Notes: generated by a model from the letters alone, not told the origin. Positions 24,338-39,083 are shown, counted from the first letter of the stretch. The stretch: 64,000 bases of DNA from Sinohyriopsis cumingii (GCA_028554795.2 CM068838.1:126965928-127029927), one strand, 5' to 3'. Numbers and translations: made by a program.

Positions 24338-24893
24338 ACTCGGGCCTTTAATATCTGGTGTTATGGACCTTAGCATCCGTCGTAATGGGCCTTAGTGTCC
24401 GCTGTAATGGGACTTAGTATCCGTCGTAATGCGTCTTAGCATCCCTTATAATGGGCCTTTGTAACCGAAGTAATGTACCTTTGTATCTGTTTTAATAAGT
24501 CTTAGCATCCGTTGTAATGGGCCTTAGTATCCGTTGTCATGGGCCTTTGCTATCTGCTGTAATGGGCATTTGATATCTGTTGTAATAGGCTTTAGTATCC
24601 GTCGTAACGGGCCTTAGTATCTGTTTTTATGGGCCTTAGTATCCGTCTTAATGGGCCTTTATATCCATTTTAATGGACCTTAGTAGCAGCCGTAATGGGC
24701 CTTTGTATCCATTTTAATGGACCTTAGTATCAGTCATAATGGGCTTTATTATACGTGTTAATGGGCCTTAGTGTCCATCTTAATGGGTCTTAGTATCCTT
24801 TGTAATGGGCCTTTGTATCCATTGTAATGTGTCTTTGTTATCCGTTTTAATGGGCCTTTGTATCCGTTGGCATGGGCCTTAGTTTCCGTTTTA
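24338..24893. repeat. 22-bp minisatellite, about 25 degenerate copies
   Basis: The unit is TAATGGGCCTTAGTATCCGT plus two variable bases. Most copies are exactly 22 bp, with a few 23-24 bp. Copies vary chiefly at TTAG versus TTTG and at the last four bases. No order above the single unit is obvious. The array is old and diverged. Confidence 0.93.
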
Positions 24894-25043
24894 TTGTGGT
24901 CAAGGGTTCAAGTGCAAGCCAAATTCTTTGAAAAGAAAGTTCTCGCCTTTGTAGTATTTCTATACAGAATAAAGTCCCTTAGTAACGCAATGTTGGATCA
25001 CAGTTTATGTGGAACATGCCACATAATGTGGGCTATTGTACTG

Positions 25044-25241
25044 TTATTGTTGTTGTAGGGTTTAACGCCATTTTTCAGCACACGATAGGCTATACATGGC
25101 GGTCAGTATTATTGGTTGAAGAAGAACCCGGGAAATCCCCAGAAAGATCCACCAACCCTCGAGAAGCTACTGGCAAGCTTTCTCACATAACCACACTGGC
25201 CAAATCCGAGACTCGAACGCTTTAGACCTCTCGGCCACTCG
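25044..25241 (-). mobile_element. tRNA-derived SINE, family 1, copy 3 (internal deletion between promoter boxes)
   Basis: About 200 bp, minus strand, flanked by a perfect 14-bp duplication, GGGCTATTGTACTG, at 25030-25043 and 25242-25255. It is about 50 bp shorter than copies 1 and 4 because the head passes from the box A region (GGCCGAGAGGTCTAAAGC) straight to box B (GTTCGAGTCTC). The spacer that would correspond to the anticodon region is missing. The body and (CAA)n tail are intact. The duplication shows it inserted as a SINE. Whether the deletion came before or after insertion cannot be told from one copy. Confidence 0.91.
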
Positions 25242-25255
25242 GGGCTATTGTACTG

Positions 25256-27230
25256 AACAGATAATACACGATTTACACGAGGTCTAGCTGTGATAGCTCC
25301 TGTGCTGACTTCGGAAATTGAACCCAAAGAGAATTCATATGGACATTGATAGCAAATCGCAAATGTGCCCAATTATGATTTCTGATTTTCATTTAATTAA
25401 TCTTTCTAATTAGAAAAAAAGAAAAGAAAAAGAAACTCTCCTTCTCTTAACCATAAATATTAATATTCAGAAGGCTGCGAGGTAAGCCCCCCTCTCCTCC
25501 CATCCCCTCCCCTCCCTTCTTCTCGTCATGGTCTTAAGAAAGGTTCCTAGCCTCTATAGCTAAAGGAATATTGATGATAGGATCTGTACATTGTTAAGAA
25601 GTAAAAGCTTTAATTGGATATAACGTATGGTTATCGTTTCCAAACCAGCACAACAACTAAACAAATTAAAATGTATCCTAGCCATGTTTTCATAAGGCGA
25701 ATGTGAATAAAATGAAAATGAAATGGATTAAACTGATAAAAAAATTGGCGAGAATTAGGATCAACTGCAAACCATTGTTATTCTAATTTTTGCCCTTTAT
25801 CAGACTAAGTGAATTACAAGACGCCAACTGTTTCATTTTTGTTTCATTAACATAATGATTGCACCGCACTCTGATGGGATCCCTTCAGTCAGTAATTTGT
25901 TCGGGCTAGCAGGAGACAATTTGAATTGCAACATTGAACGTTACGTCCCACGAGATCTCGCTATCAAATATGGAATTGAACTTGTTTTGTGAAATTGACA
26001 CGTTTCAACACAGTCCAATGGCGGCAAGACAACGTAGAATTTTGAAATGGAAGATTCTAATTAAAAGAATGAAGATAGAGATATATTACTAATGTGAAGA
26101 TTGTTTCCTTTTTATTTTGCCGCGATTAATGCTGCATCGTTATTTGACTTCAAGCATTATTAATGTATGTGCCGTGCAAGAACCTTGTTTTCTTTGCTTA
26201 CATATACTGCATAGAAATGTAATTGCCTTTACTTGTAGCTATTTTCCTTTTCTTTTTTTCTCACTTTCTGTATGCGACTTTTTTGTTTGTTTGTCCCATA
26301 ATGTAAATACCTGCACGCACACGCCCTTGTTGCTTTACATGTTTATTATGTTTTCACAAGCGTCCTTTATCCCCTTCCCCTAGGCTCGAAACATTGGGCT
26401 ACATTTCGTTTATCAGCTATTGAATTTATCAAAATTATCAAGCAAGATAAGACAAATAATCGAGGAATGATAAATGATCACGATGTGAACACTTATTATT
26501 TCAGCTTTTTTAAATTCATTGATACTGTATAAATAAAAAATGAGTTTAGAATATTTACATGCAGAGATCACTTACATTTAATTGTGAACTTTTTTTGAAA
26601 ACAAAACCTTTTTTATATCAAAAGTTCTATCACGAAAATAAAACATATCCACGAAATTTAAAAAAAGTTAAAGAAAAAAAGGTTCATATCAAATGCAGTT
26701 TGGATTTCCATTTAAACAGATCCACATTTAAAGTTTTGCTGACTAAAATTTAGAATTTCAGCACACATTCGTTTTATTTAAATATAGTATCCTTGTAATC
26801 AAAATTAATTATAAAATATGTATAAAAAATAGTGAAGATGATGTTCGTCTAATCTTTGTACGTAAATGATCGGATTATCTTAGGAAATTGTACATAAATA
26901 AATTTTATTTGGAAAGATACGTTATTTATAAATTGATATACGTAATAAGCAACAGAGGAAAAATCAGGACAAAATAACCAATTTGTAAAACTCCCATAAA
27001 GAGCTCCATCTTTAGGCAGCATTCAAATATTCCTTTTTCAAACAATGCTTAATCTTATCGCTTCATACAATAAAATATAAACACGTGGTATGTACTTATG
27101 TCTTCGTCGGTGTTTATACGCATGCTTTCTTTGAAATTTTAAAAATTTTCTTCAAGCAGCTAAGTTTCTTACCCCTGTATATCATGAATATCAATATGCT
27201 GATGATTGAAATCGAATAACCCTTAGATCA
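25256..27230. other. No recognised feature
   Basis: AT-rich sequence with a C/T-rich stretch at about 25488-25525. Open frames are at chance length. Confidence 0.4.
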
Positions 27231-27281
27231 ATAAAACACATGTGCCCGGCGCCTGTGGCGAACATAAACATAGAAATGGTT
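27231..27281 (+). repeat. CACCTGTG/CCCCGGGGCGA dispersed motif, copy 1 (diverged)
   Basis: Reads ATAAAACACATGTGCCCGGC, then GCCTGTGGCGAACATAAACA. It aligns with the copies at 28.6 and 30.0 kb through ATAAAACAC.TGTG, the C/G-rich centre, GGCGA and AT.AAACATAG. It is the most diverged of the three. Confidence 0.5.
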
Positions 27282-28579
27282 CTTAACATTACATAACTAT
27301 TTCGGTCTGTTTAAATTACCCATTAACGACGTCATTTAAAAACATTGATTTTTATTTATATTTTTTTTTTGTTGGCACCAGACATGTGCCCCCCTCCCAT
27401 TTGCCGAAAAAAGAAAAGTTTTTTGATATGTTAATGTAGCCTCTAAGGTCTGCTGTGTTGTGTGTTAAGTAACAAGAATTTTGAACAAAAATTTATTTAG
27501 ATATGTTTTCGAAGTGGGGTATTTCCCTAATGTTGGCGAACCCAGGCTGGTTCCTCTATCTAATGAGGTCGTTTATCCGACCAGAGACCTTTGTTTGAGG
27601 CGAATTCCCTTCCCTATTGTTTTTTATTATTTATCTTTGCCATATATCTGCTATGTTCTGTGTTTGCTATGCGTGAATTTGCTATATTTTAGTTTGTATG
27701 TTATAAATTTTATTGTAAGGAGGTTACCTCTCAAAAACTTTATCATTTCGGGAAAGCGAAGGCTAATATAGTATAAAATGTGTAAAAATATTTGATAAAT
27801 GCCACAAAAAGAAACATTTTAAAAAAATTCGTGCTAATAGCACTATTGCCAAACATTTCAAACCAGACAACAACAATCTCACCAGCTTACGTCATAGACA
27901 TGTGGATCACTTCTGGGGTTTTCCTGCATCAATCATAAATCTCAGCCAATTGAAACATTTGGTTGAAGTGTTTTAAATATTCAGAGCCACGATTATGAGA
28001 AACCAGGGAAGATTAATTATTACTAACCTTAGTATATCTGGTACGCTAAGGCCTTTTCACAAAACAAAGCTTACAAGAAAATTGGAGGCAACATTTTACC
28101 TAGAATAGTCACGTGTGTTTCAAAGAGACTGCGTTCGATTAAAATCAAGATTTTGTCCGTAAATGTATTACATGCAATTGTTCGCGGAAACGTCGTATGG
28201 CAAAAAAACACGTTAATGTGGTAGATATTTCGGCTGTTGTCTTGTATTCGCAGCTCTATTTTCATCAATCACCTCGTGTAGCCCAGACATATAACGTCGC
28301 AGCCTAAAGTCTGAAAGTATTCCGCATGCTTGTGACGTTCAATGGTGAGATTGAATAAATGAGTATGTGGTGGGTTACTCTAGCACTTTTGGAAACTGAT
28401 GTGAAAGATAATTCACACGTATCTATAAAATGAAATGATATAGTGAATTTATATTTATATTGCATAAGTTTAATTATACAATACTTATATATACAGAGAT
28501 TATAATACACGATAATTCTGAATGATTATATTAAGCTAATGCACTGTTATATGTCGTACTAGAATATCGCTTGGATTTA

Positions 28580-28626
28580 ACAAACACCTGTGTCCGACCC
28601 CCGGGGCGATTGTATGAATAGACGCG
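28580..28626 (+). repeat. CACCTGTG/CCCCGGGGCGA dispersed motif, copy 2
   Basis: Contains CACCTGTGTCCGACCCCCGG followed by GGCGATTGTATGAATAGACG. It shares the core CACCTGTG..CGA.CCCCGGGGCGA with copy 3, and lies 1,349 bp after copy 1 and 1,380 bp before copy 3. The CCCCGGGG palindrome stands out in AT-rich surroundings. Confidence 0.6.
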
Positions 28627-28967
28627 AAACTTGCACTGCGTATCAAGTGTGGGTTATTCAAATAAGCATCACAAGATTTTTGAGGGTTTATTTAGATAAG
28701 CAAGCAACGTCAGCTGGATTTTCTTGGTGAATTACTTGTTTCAGGATAAAGCTAAAATGCGGATGCCTGGCATCCAAGAGGCAAACAGTGCTGTAATATC
28801 TGTAATTTTCATGCACTCTAAAATTTCGTACACATTAGTCCCTAATAATTACAATTATTTTTTAATTTAGATTTTTCAGTGAACTGTATTCTTATGACAT
28901 TTTTAACAAAATTTAGTACCTAAGGAATTGATAAAGTTTTTATTTATAAGTAATAACACCTTAAATA

Positions 28968-29060
28968 CAGTTATAAAATGTGTTCTAAATATTAAACACA
29001 ATTACAAAATGTGTACGAAATATTGTCGACAATTAAACAATGCATACGAAATATTAAGCT
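28968..29060. repeat. 31-bp tandem repeat, three copies
   Basis: Units start at 28968, 28999 and 29030 and share CA.TTA.AAAATG..TACGAAATATT. The first copy is the most diverged. Confidence 0.78.
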
Positions 29061-29290
29061 AATCACGTTTAAACAGTATTTGCGTTTCAGACTCATGACT
29101 ATCCAATGAACAAATGTGCGAAATACAGGCACGGAAATCTTAGTAATCGAAGAACAAATAAAATGTTCTAAATAAGTTCATCATAAGGTAAATGATAATG
29201 GTGATGTGAATAGCGATACATGATCAACAGAACTATTTTTTCCCCCAGATTTCAGTACTGCGGGATGAAGTGTGATAATTATTATCTCTT

Positions 29291-29474
29291 TATCTAAGCA
29301 AAGCTTTTGTGCCCAGCCAACTACATGTAATGCATTTTAGCTCCACCGCTATACCCAACCCCTACTTTTTCCCCGGAAATTACTTCGTCTAAGTAAAGCT
29401 TGTATGACCAACTGATTATATGTACCACATTATCAACCAACACTTCCGTTTTCCCCTGGAAATTATGTCGTCAA
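29291..29474. repeat. Tandem duplication of about 90-97 bp
   Basis: Two adjacent copies, each starting TCTAAG.AAAGCTT.T.TG and ending TTTTCCCC.GGAAATTA followed by T.CGTC (about 29291-29387 and 29388-29474). The copies differ by substitutions and small deletions, so the duplication is not recent. Confidence 0.75.
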
Positions 29475-29959
29475 ACCGAATATAGGTTCCGATAAAAGAT
29501 GCCAATTTTGACTTATGAAAAAGGCCATTTCAGAATATTTCATTTTCATGTCTTATCATACTAAGAATTATTAATATTCGTTGATGATGAAATATCCGTG
29601 CAAGAATTAAAAACAACAACAAACCCCGTCCCCCTCCCCCCTCCCCCCAAAAAAGAATTCTTTGTCAGAGACATTTTAGAAAAAAAAAACTATTCTTTGT
29701 CAGAGACATCTTAGATATATATGGTCAGAATGGTATGATAGTTTTGGAAGAAACACTAATATTCCTGCGGTGCGAAATGGCCATATACAATTGCATTTAT
29801 TACAGAAATTATGGAGAATACATAGTTCTTACGACTGGATTTGCAAAGGATCTGTGCATGCAGATTAGGCTCAGACGGTTCTTGAAAGAAAGGCAGGAAT
29901 ACCGTAGAATCAATACCCCTCTGCACTGTTAAGGTCATATCTAAATATCAATGAGTTCC

Positions 29960-30007
29960 ATAAAACACCTGTGCGCGAACCCCGGGGCGAATAAAAACAT
30001 GGACGGG
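29960..30007 (+). repeat. CACCTGTG/CCCCGGGGCGA dispersed motif, copy 3
   Basis: Reads ATAAAACACCTGTGCGCGAA, then CCCCGGGGCGAATAAAAACA. It matches copy 2 through the core and copy 1 through ATAAAACAC at the left and ATAAACATAG-like sequence at the right. No flanking duplication is clear. Confidence 0.6.
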
Positions 30008-32570
<2,563 letters not shown>

Positions 32571-33401
32571 GATTTGCATAATTAACACAACACAAAGGAT
32601 TTTCATTGGTAAGAAAGAAGTTTGAACCGCCTATAATCATTTTCTAATAGTTTCTCCTTTCAGGAAACAATTGTTTTTATATGACGAAATCTTACATCCA
32701 TGTCATATCAGAACTGGATCAGGTCAAGTATTGGTTTGGGTGGGATTGTAGGTTACAAATTTTCATAAGGGCCACGACTTTCCTTGAAAGGGTATAAATG
32801 CAAAGTCTATGTGTCTATTTACTCACTGTGTGCGTAAAACTCAATAAACGTGCGCAAGAATAAAATGATGTTCCAATTTCAAGTGACAAGTGATTGTACA
32901 TTTCTGTGTATACGTCATTTCTTAGCCCAGGGGATGTGTTTCACGGAAACCCCCGACCCACCCACCCCCATCTGGCCCTGCATATAGTTCGTAAATTGCT
33001 TAGTTTATAAAGATCAGCACCAAAGCTAAACATGTCTATCGCATATACAGATGTGTATAATTTATTACTGTACCAGTGTCCATAGATTTTTGGGAGGAGA
33101 AACTAGTGCAGAATTAGATGGCTCGAAACCAAGTTTTAAATGTATGCCGTTGTATAGCTCTGACATCCTGTTCTGGAATTCACCACAACATACTGAGATT
33201 TCAGTGCGGTTCGTCTGGGCTAGACCTCTTCTTGAAGCATCCTATTGGGCAAGACATCTCCTTTAAACATTCGATCGGAGCGGAGCGGTTTAAACAAAAA
33301 TGTTATTGACACAGAATGACAAAGATAATCATTGCTAAAGATACAAAACTTAATTTTCTTAATTCTTTTCAAACACGAAATATAAAATATGGTGAAAAAT
33401 G

Positions 33402-33404
<3 letters not shown>
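32571..33404. other. No recognised feature
   Basis: AT-rich with a C-rich stretch at about 32950-32970. No gene is supported. Confidence 0.4.

Positions 33405-33446
<42 letters not shown>
33405..33446. repeat. (GA)n microsatellite, 21 units
   Basis: A pure GA run of 42 bp. The Arg/Glu-repeat frames across it are by-products. Confidence 0.95.
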
Positions 33447-33448
<2 letters not shown>

Positions 33449-34192
33449 TATTATGCATTGTAGACGAGATATGTTGGTTGGTTCTGAACTATGTCATACC
33501 TTACACACGCGACACCTGGGGGTCAGGCTTGGTGAGATAACTAATCACGGCCAATCATGGTATCTCAAAAGAAGCGTATTCGGTTGGTGTGATTAGAATC
33601 CGCTTGGAATCGTGTACAAACGTCGGAACTAATCTGAACAAGTTACGGATTTAATTAAATGTTGTGTTTACATTTCAAGTCATAAAAAGTTTCCACTCGC
33701 AGGTGAAGCAAATAATAACTGGCGTCGTTTATTCTAAGTAGAGCATTTGAGACATTTAAAATCGAAAACTATTTCATTCCAAAATATCAAAGAAAAGTAT
33801 AAAATAAATATTGTGTAAATGGACATGCAATCCTGTTTTTGTTTCCTTTTAATAATAAAAAATGCCATCATTGGATCACATTAAGAGACTGTAGAATATA
33901 TGTAATTTGTACAGACATTAATTACCTGCTCTACCTGGTTGGATTTCAAAATAAATGGAAATAATGTATAAATTGTAAAACACTTCTTAAACAATAATAA
34001 CACTGATGAGAAACTATAAGATCCAAATTACAATTCTACCAGACAATATCAATGGACTTTCTGAATATAAATAGTCTGCATCACAAGGACGCTTGTATAA
34101 CAAAAGATTTGGTTCATACAGTATGGTGAACTAACGCACACGTTTCGGCATATTCTACTGCCATTATTACAGCGTTACAGTTTTTTAATGAA

Positions 34193-34560
34193 ATGAATGG
34201 GATGAAAGCCAGCTTAGGTTTGAATGCTGTGTCTTTGCAAAGATTACCACTGAAATGCAAACACCCCTTAGAAAAAAACACCCAAGACATACGCCTGAAA
34301 CTTTATCATCTCGATTGTGGTGAGAGAATATCCAATCGCCCCCATTGCTTCAAGTTCTACCAGAATTCCAATTAGTTTATGACAAAATCAATTCTTGGCT
34401 CCGTAATATTGACAGAAAAAGCAAATTTCCATTTCCGTTCCTTGACAAGATTAGGTTGTTCTTCGAGACCAATTACAATAATAATACTATTCAATCACTT
34501 TTGAAAAGCGAGAGTTCATCTGAAGATGAAAGATTTATCGATGTCTTAGTTTCAAAATAA
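34193..34560 (+). other. Possible frame-shifted coding remnant, unrecognised
   Basis: Two overlapping plus-strand frames have a fairly balanced residue mix. Frame A starts at ATG 34193 and stops at 34375 (MNGMKASLGLNAVSLQRLPL...). Frame B opens after a TGA at 34321 and runs to the stop at 34560 (...FQLVYDKINSWLRNIDRKS...). The frames overlap at 34324-34375, so a single frame-shift there would give about 120 continuous codons. No domain, splice site or element is recognised, so this could be a decayed gene, a decayed element or chance. Confidence 0.2.
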
Positions 34561-35146
34561 ACTAGAAATCGGCTTACAGGAAGCTTACGTGAATGCATTC
34601 AAAATACACCATCTATTGACAGAGTGAAAGGTCGAGTGGGGCCTACAGTGACAAGTCACTGGATGCTTGATACATCGTTCCTGTCGTTTTGTGGCTTCTA
34701 GTCTGAAGTTTCTGCAGTTTCTCCTATCATCGGTTTCATACATGCAACCATATCGCATGATGTTATACAAATCTTTGAGCATAAAAGTTGAAACACAAGA
34801 CGGATTCTTATTGTTATTGTTTTATTTTTGATTGTTTTATATTAAAAAAATCGGAGCGCATTACGTTTTAACGCAAGAGTGTTTGCATGAAAAGGTGTTA
34901 ATAGAAAAATGATCTCTTTGCTGAATAATGATTCTGGTTCTTAGTCTGAAATTTTACAGACACTGTATTTAAATATTAATGTGGTGTATTGTATCAGAGG
35001 TTTGGACAGGAAAAGGAAAAGGACAATAAATATCATGCAAAAAATGTGTATAAAGAGAAAGCCATGCCGACGATTATGACCCTTGATTGCAATTTTAACA
35101 AGACATACACTAAAGTCAGACTCTACAGACGTCTAATCCGATAACT

Positions 35147-35231
35147 GTCTATCTATCCATCTGTCTGTCTATCTGTCTGTCTATATGTATGTCTGTTTGT
35201 CAGTCTGTCCTTTTTTATTATCTATCTATCA
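35147..35231. repeat. Imperfect (TCTG/TCTA)n tetranucleotide repeat
   Basis: Interspersed TCTA, TCTG and TATG units, with an imperfect tail of CTATCTATC at about 35222-35230. Confidence 0.85.
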
Positions 35232-35490
35232 CAACTTATTTCGGGAGAAATAATTCATTTACTAATACGTCCATTCCTTATTGCCTCTAATACATTGGCA
35301 CCATTCTCATGCTGCTCTTCAGAAAGGAGCACTACACATCTAAACAATGTTTGCATCAGTGTTACGTACACACCGTCATTGTTGACAAGGCGAGGTATAC
35401 ACGATTTTTAAACGTGGAAATACAATACCTTAAAGATAAAAAGGTGTAAGACTTACATTATTTATAAACTATAAAACGCAGCTAGAGATA

Positions 35491-35561
35491 TAAATAAAAA
35501 ATAAATAAATAAATAAGTAAATAGTAAATAATAAAATAAAATAAAATAAAATAAAATAAAA

Positions 35562-35601
<40 letters not shown>

Positions 35602-35602
35602 A
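35491..35602. repeat. (AAAT)n and (AAAAT)n microsatellite
   Basis: Tetra- and pentanucleotide A/T units over about 110 bp: AAAT units, then about six AAAAT units, then AAAT units again. Confidence 0.93.
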
Positions 35603-36004
35603 AGACTGCAAAAATTAGCTTTAAGAAAAATTAGTTGAAAATATAGTTGATATCGTTCTTTAAAAATACAATCTTGACAATGAATTATATATATATCCTT
35701 TTGAAGCATTTGGATATGATGTATGGTGTATTGGAAAAACTGATACTATTGTATTGTGTAATATTCATGGAAGTCTCAATATTTTCATTCCTATTTTTCA
35801 TTTATATCATTTTATTTTAATACACCGTATTTACTATGTGTACTTAAACAGCAAGTGAAACAAACTTCTTTCCCGTATGTAAGTCGTCTTATTTATTGTC
35901 CCTTTAGGATCAGAACAAAATAATCCGTCGCTTGCCCTGGGGATGCAGAATTTACTGGATCTCATTTGCTGCATGTCGTAATAGGCGACTAATGGAGGTA
36001 GGAT

Positions 36005-36075
36005 TCCGGTTGTCACAGTGGCTAGCATGTAGACTCAAGAGCAAATTTGTGCAAGTTCAAAACCAAGGATCGATC
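36005..36075 (+). mobile_element. Possible relic of a tRNA-like SINE head
   Basis: The plus strand has a box A-like TGGCTAGCATG, and about 30 bp further a box B match, GTTCAAAAC (consensus GWTCRANNC). Spacing and order fit a tRNA-derived promoter. No body or tail matching the other SINEs is visible, so it may be an old relic of another family or a coincidence. Confidence 0.25.
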
Positions 36076-36493
36076 GGCTTGGGTTGGCCACACATCAAAC
36101 AAAACAAATCGTATGCAAAATGTACCCCCTTCTTTATCCGCCCAAAATAAAGACACTCCTTCCCCTTACCCCCACCCCCACAAAATCCATAAACCAACAC
36201 AGAAACAAAAACAAAACAGCAATATATACATGTACTTGGAATCTCTCCACCTTGCAGTACTGCACACTATTTCTTCATGCGTGTTCATGAAAACTAAAAT
36301 TAAATGGAAATAAATTACATCTTTAGCTTTTCTCAAGACCTTTCACATTTTTCAAGAAGTATCCACGTTAATTATTGAAAGCGTGGTTCGATTATTGCAA
36401 ATATATTTTTTCTTAGCTTACTACTGTGCACTAGAGTTTCCTTTAGTACAGAACAGCAATTTTCTTTAACATTGCGGGAACAATTTTTGGGGG

Positions 36494-36755
36494 TTCGATG
36501 GACTCGAGTTTCTTTGTGAGGTGGACTAGGGTTTTTGAGGTATGATGGACTTAAATTATTTATGTATGGTGGACTCGAATGTCGTCGGTATGATGAGTTC
36601 GAGTTAATTTTTAGTATGATGGACTCGAATTTTTTGGGTATGATGGACTCGGGGTTTCTTTTTAATATGATGGACTTGAATGTTTGGGGTATAAAGGGCT
36701 CGAAATTTTGGAGTATAATGGACTCGTGTTTCTTAAATATGATAAAGGACGGTGG
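36494..36755. repeat. Degenerate minisatellite of about 27-33 bp, nine to ten copies
   Basis: The word GTATGATGGACTCGAAT and variants recurs every 27-33 bp, with T-rich spacers of different length (ATTTTTTGG, GTTTCTTTTT). Spacer slippage explains the irregular period. The 74-codon plus-strand frame across it is a by-product. Confidence 0.82.
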
Positions 36756-37116
36756 TTGAAGTGTCTTACATTCGATCTAATTTTAATGCCGCAGGCGCAA
36801 CCGGTTCTACCACTTAAGTGTACCAAAGTTTCTAAACAGAATACTTTACTGGAGAAATAAGGTCTATTTTTTTTTTTTTTACGTACCCTGATTTCCCAGG
36901 TTAAGGCTTATTGATATATTGAAGACACGTTGTTTTTTTTAGAGATTAATTTAAAAATAAAAGGTATTCTTAAAAGAAAAAAGTTCTGAGACGTTGCTTG
37001 AATAAAATGGCTGCAAAATAAATTGCATATATTGTATACAATTATCGCAGACATTAAATTGTAGGAATCCCAAAGATAAATAACTATGCATACAAATATG
37101 TATGGGAAGTTAACCG

Positions 37117-37731
37117 TTGAAAATGGAACATGGTACAGAACAAAGGATTTTTTCCCACCAGTGTAGTGTCAAACAAGATTTTTCATACAAATGTTGCAGA
37201 TGTGCCCTTCGTGTATACACCATCCGAACTGACGAGCAACAGTATTGCATCTATCCCGCCGCTGCCACCGAACAAGTTCAGCAAGTGTTTGTTATGTGGG
37301 AATATGTACGTAGAGACCATGCTAATTCTGCCCCTCCCTACTTCACACCTGGATTCAGAAATCAGCTTCGTTTAAACCTACCACTTCGTTCTTCTTCGTC
37401 TTGTACCAGGTTCGGTGATAGACAGGCCTGTTTACGGCGAAATCTTGAATTTCAGTCCGTCAGAGCGCTCATCATGGTGGGCTGCGAGTTTTCCCTCCAA
37501 AGAATCCCGGCTTTGCGGAAATGAAGCGTATTGTGTGTCAGGACAGATGTCGGCCAACACTCACTGAGCTTAAAAAAGAAGATTTTGTTCCGCAAATCTT
37601 GGAAAGATAAAGACAGATACGAAATAATATGCGGGAGAAGTGCAGAGATAATTGAGTCGGATGAAAGAATAGATGCTATCAAAGGTGGTCGCATAGCGAG
37701 GGGTGTATTTATTTTTTTTCGCCCTTTTTAA
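37117..37731 (+). other. GC-richer island with long plus-strand frames; possible exonic or conserved segment
   Basis: Two plus-strand frames overlap. One runs from ATG 37117 for 135 codons to TGA 37522-37524 and continues open beyond that single stop to 37731. The other runs from ATG 37130 (AACATGG context, a good Kozak match) for 81 codons to 37375, contains proline-rich and CLLC segments (...SIPPLPPNKFSKCLLCGN...) and has the more gene-like codon use. An 80-codon minus-strand frame overlaps too. Two frames cannot both be real. I recognise no family. This is the strongest open-frame cluster outside repeats, but it lies at the upper edge of chance. Confidence 0.22.
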
Positions 37732-38003
37732 GAGTGTCAGTGAATTTTATACCGTCAAATTAGCACCGCGGTGGTAAGGTGATCTAATTCGAACTTACAA
37801 GCTATTGATGAATATTAGTCATAGAGAACTTGTATCTAACGAAATGTTTTGTATAAAACTTTAATAAAATTGGCACTACAGGCAGTTTGTTGAGTTGTTA
37901 TAATACACGGTATTTTGATGCAAAATATAATGTGTCGATCGTTATTTTTCTTGTTTTATTTTTGTATTCTTAAAGTCCCACTCATTCTTATAACCCTAAG
38001 AAT

Positions 38004-38180
38004 GGTAATTTGTCTCCCTCGTATTTATATTCCAACAAAAGGTAAATAGCCTCCCTCACATTTCCATTTCAAAGACAAAGGTAATTAGTCTCCCTCATAT
38101 TTATATGCTAATGAAAGGTAATTTGTCTCCTCATATTTATATCTATAGGACATGTAATTAGTCTCCCTTCCATATATCAT
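38004..38180. repeat. Degenerate minisatellite of about 37-40 bp, five copies
   Basis: Copies share GGTAAT.TGTCTCCCTC.TAT followed by TTATAT and an A-rich part (for example 38004, 38041, 38079, 38116 and about 38152). Copy lengths vary through indels. Confidence 0.8.
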
Positions 38181-38524
38181 CTTTTCGTGAAGTGAAACCA
38201 ATATGTGTATATTGTAACTATAGCTTAAAGTACATTTGAACCCAAATGCATCTATTCCTTGTATATTAGGATATTGGAACCTGAAAACAAATGTAGAGAC
38301 TTGAAATTTGAAAGGTACATATTTTACACTTTAAACAAAGTATGCAAGATGAAATAAGCAATATGGTACCATCCGTAGATTGGACCAAATTAAATACATT
38401 AATACAAACATAAATATTGAAAATAATAACATTAAAAATTATAAAAGTCAATTTCTAAGAAAACACGGTCATTTTGCCAAATTCGAGAAGAAACACAATT
38501 CATGATCCAAAAATATGATTAATA

Positions 38525-38815
38525 TTATTAAAACATGCAAGACCATGGTAAAAGCAATGAATTGTTTTTTCACTTCGTTTGCCTATGCAAGAACTATGAA
38601 TTATTCTTGACTAGGTATGCCTAGGAAAGAACTATGAATTATTCTTTGGCTCTGTATGCCTTGACAATACCTACAAATTATTCCTTGACAACGTTTGCCT
38701 AGGAAAGAACTATGAAATATTCTTGACTAGGTTTGCCTAGGCAAGAACTATGAATTATTCTTCGAATAGGTTTGCCTAGGCAAGATCTGTGAATTATTCT
38801 TTGACCCCGCTTGCA
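38525..38815. repeat. Degenerate minisatellite of about 38-40 bp, seven copies
   Basis: Copies share TTTGCCTAGGCAAGAACTAT, then GAATTATTCTT and a variable GACTAGG part. The CCTAGG core is palindromic. The left-hand copies are the most diverged. Confidence 0.85.
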
Positions 38816-39028
38816 GAATTGCCAGCTACAAGTAATGCAACTGTCTGTTACCGTGTCAAGGTATTAGCATCGACGATAAATTGTAATACCCGCTCGACAT
38901 CCGACGATTTGTCTTAACTTAAAAATGACAGAAACCCAGGAAATATGATGAATAAAATTATACTTTTCGGTGCTAAGTTTTATTTTCTTTAGAAAATTCA
39001 AATTATCATTAATCTCGGTCAATCTGAG

Positions 39029-39029
39029 T

Positions 39030-39072
<43 letters not shown>

Positions 39073-39083
39073 TCTATTTATTT
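39029..39083. repeat. (TTTA)n microsatellite
   Basis: About 13 tetranucleotide units with one TCTA interruption. Confidence 0.94.
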
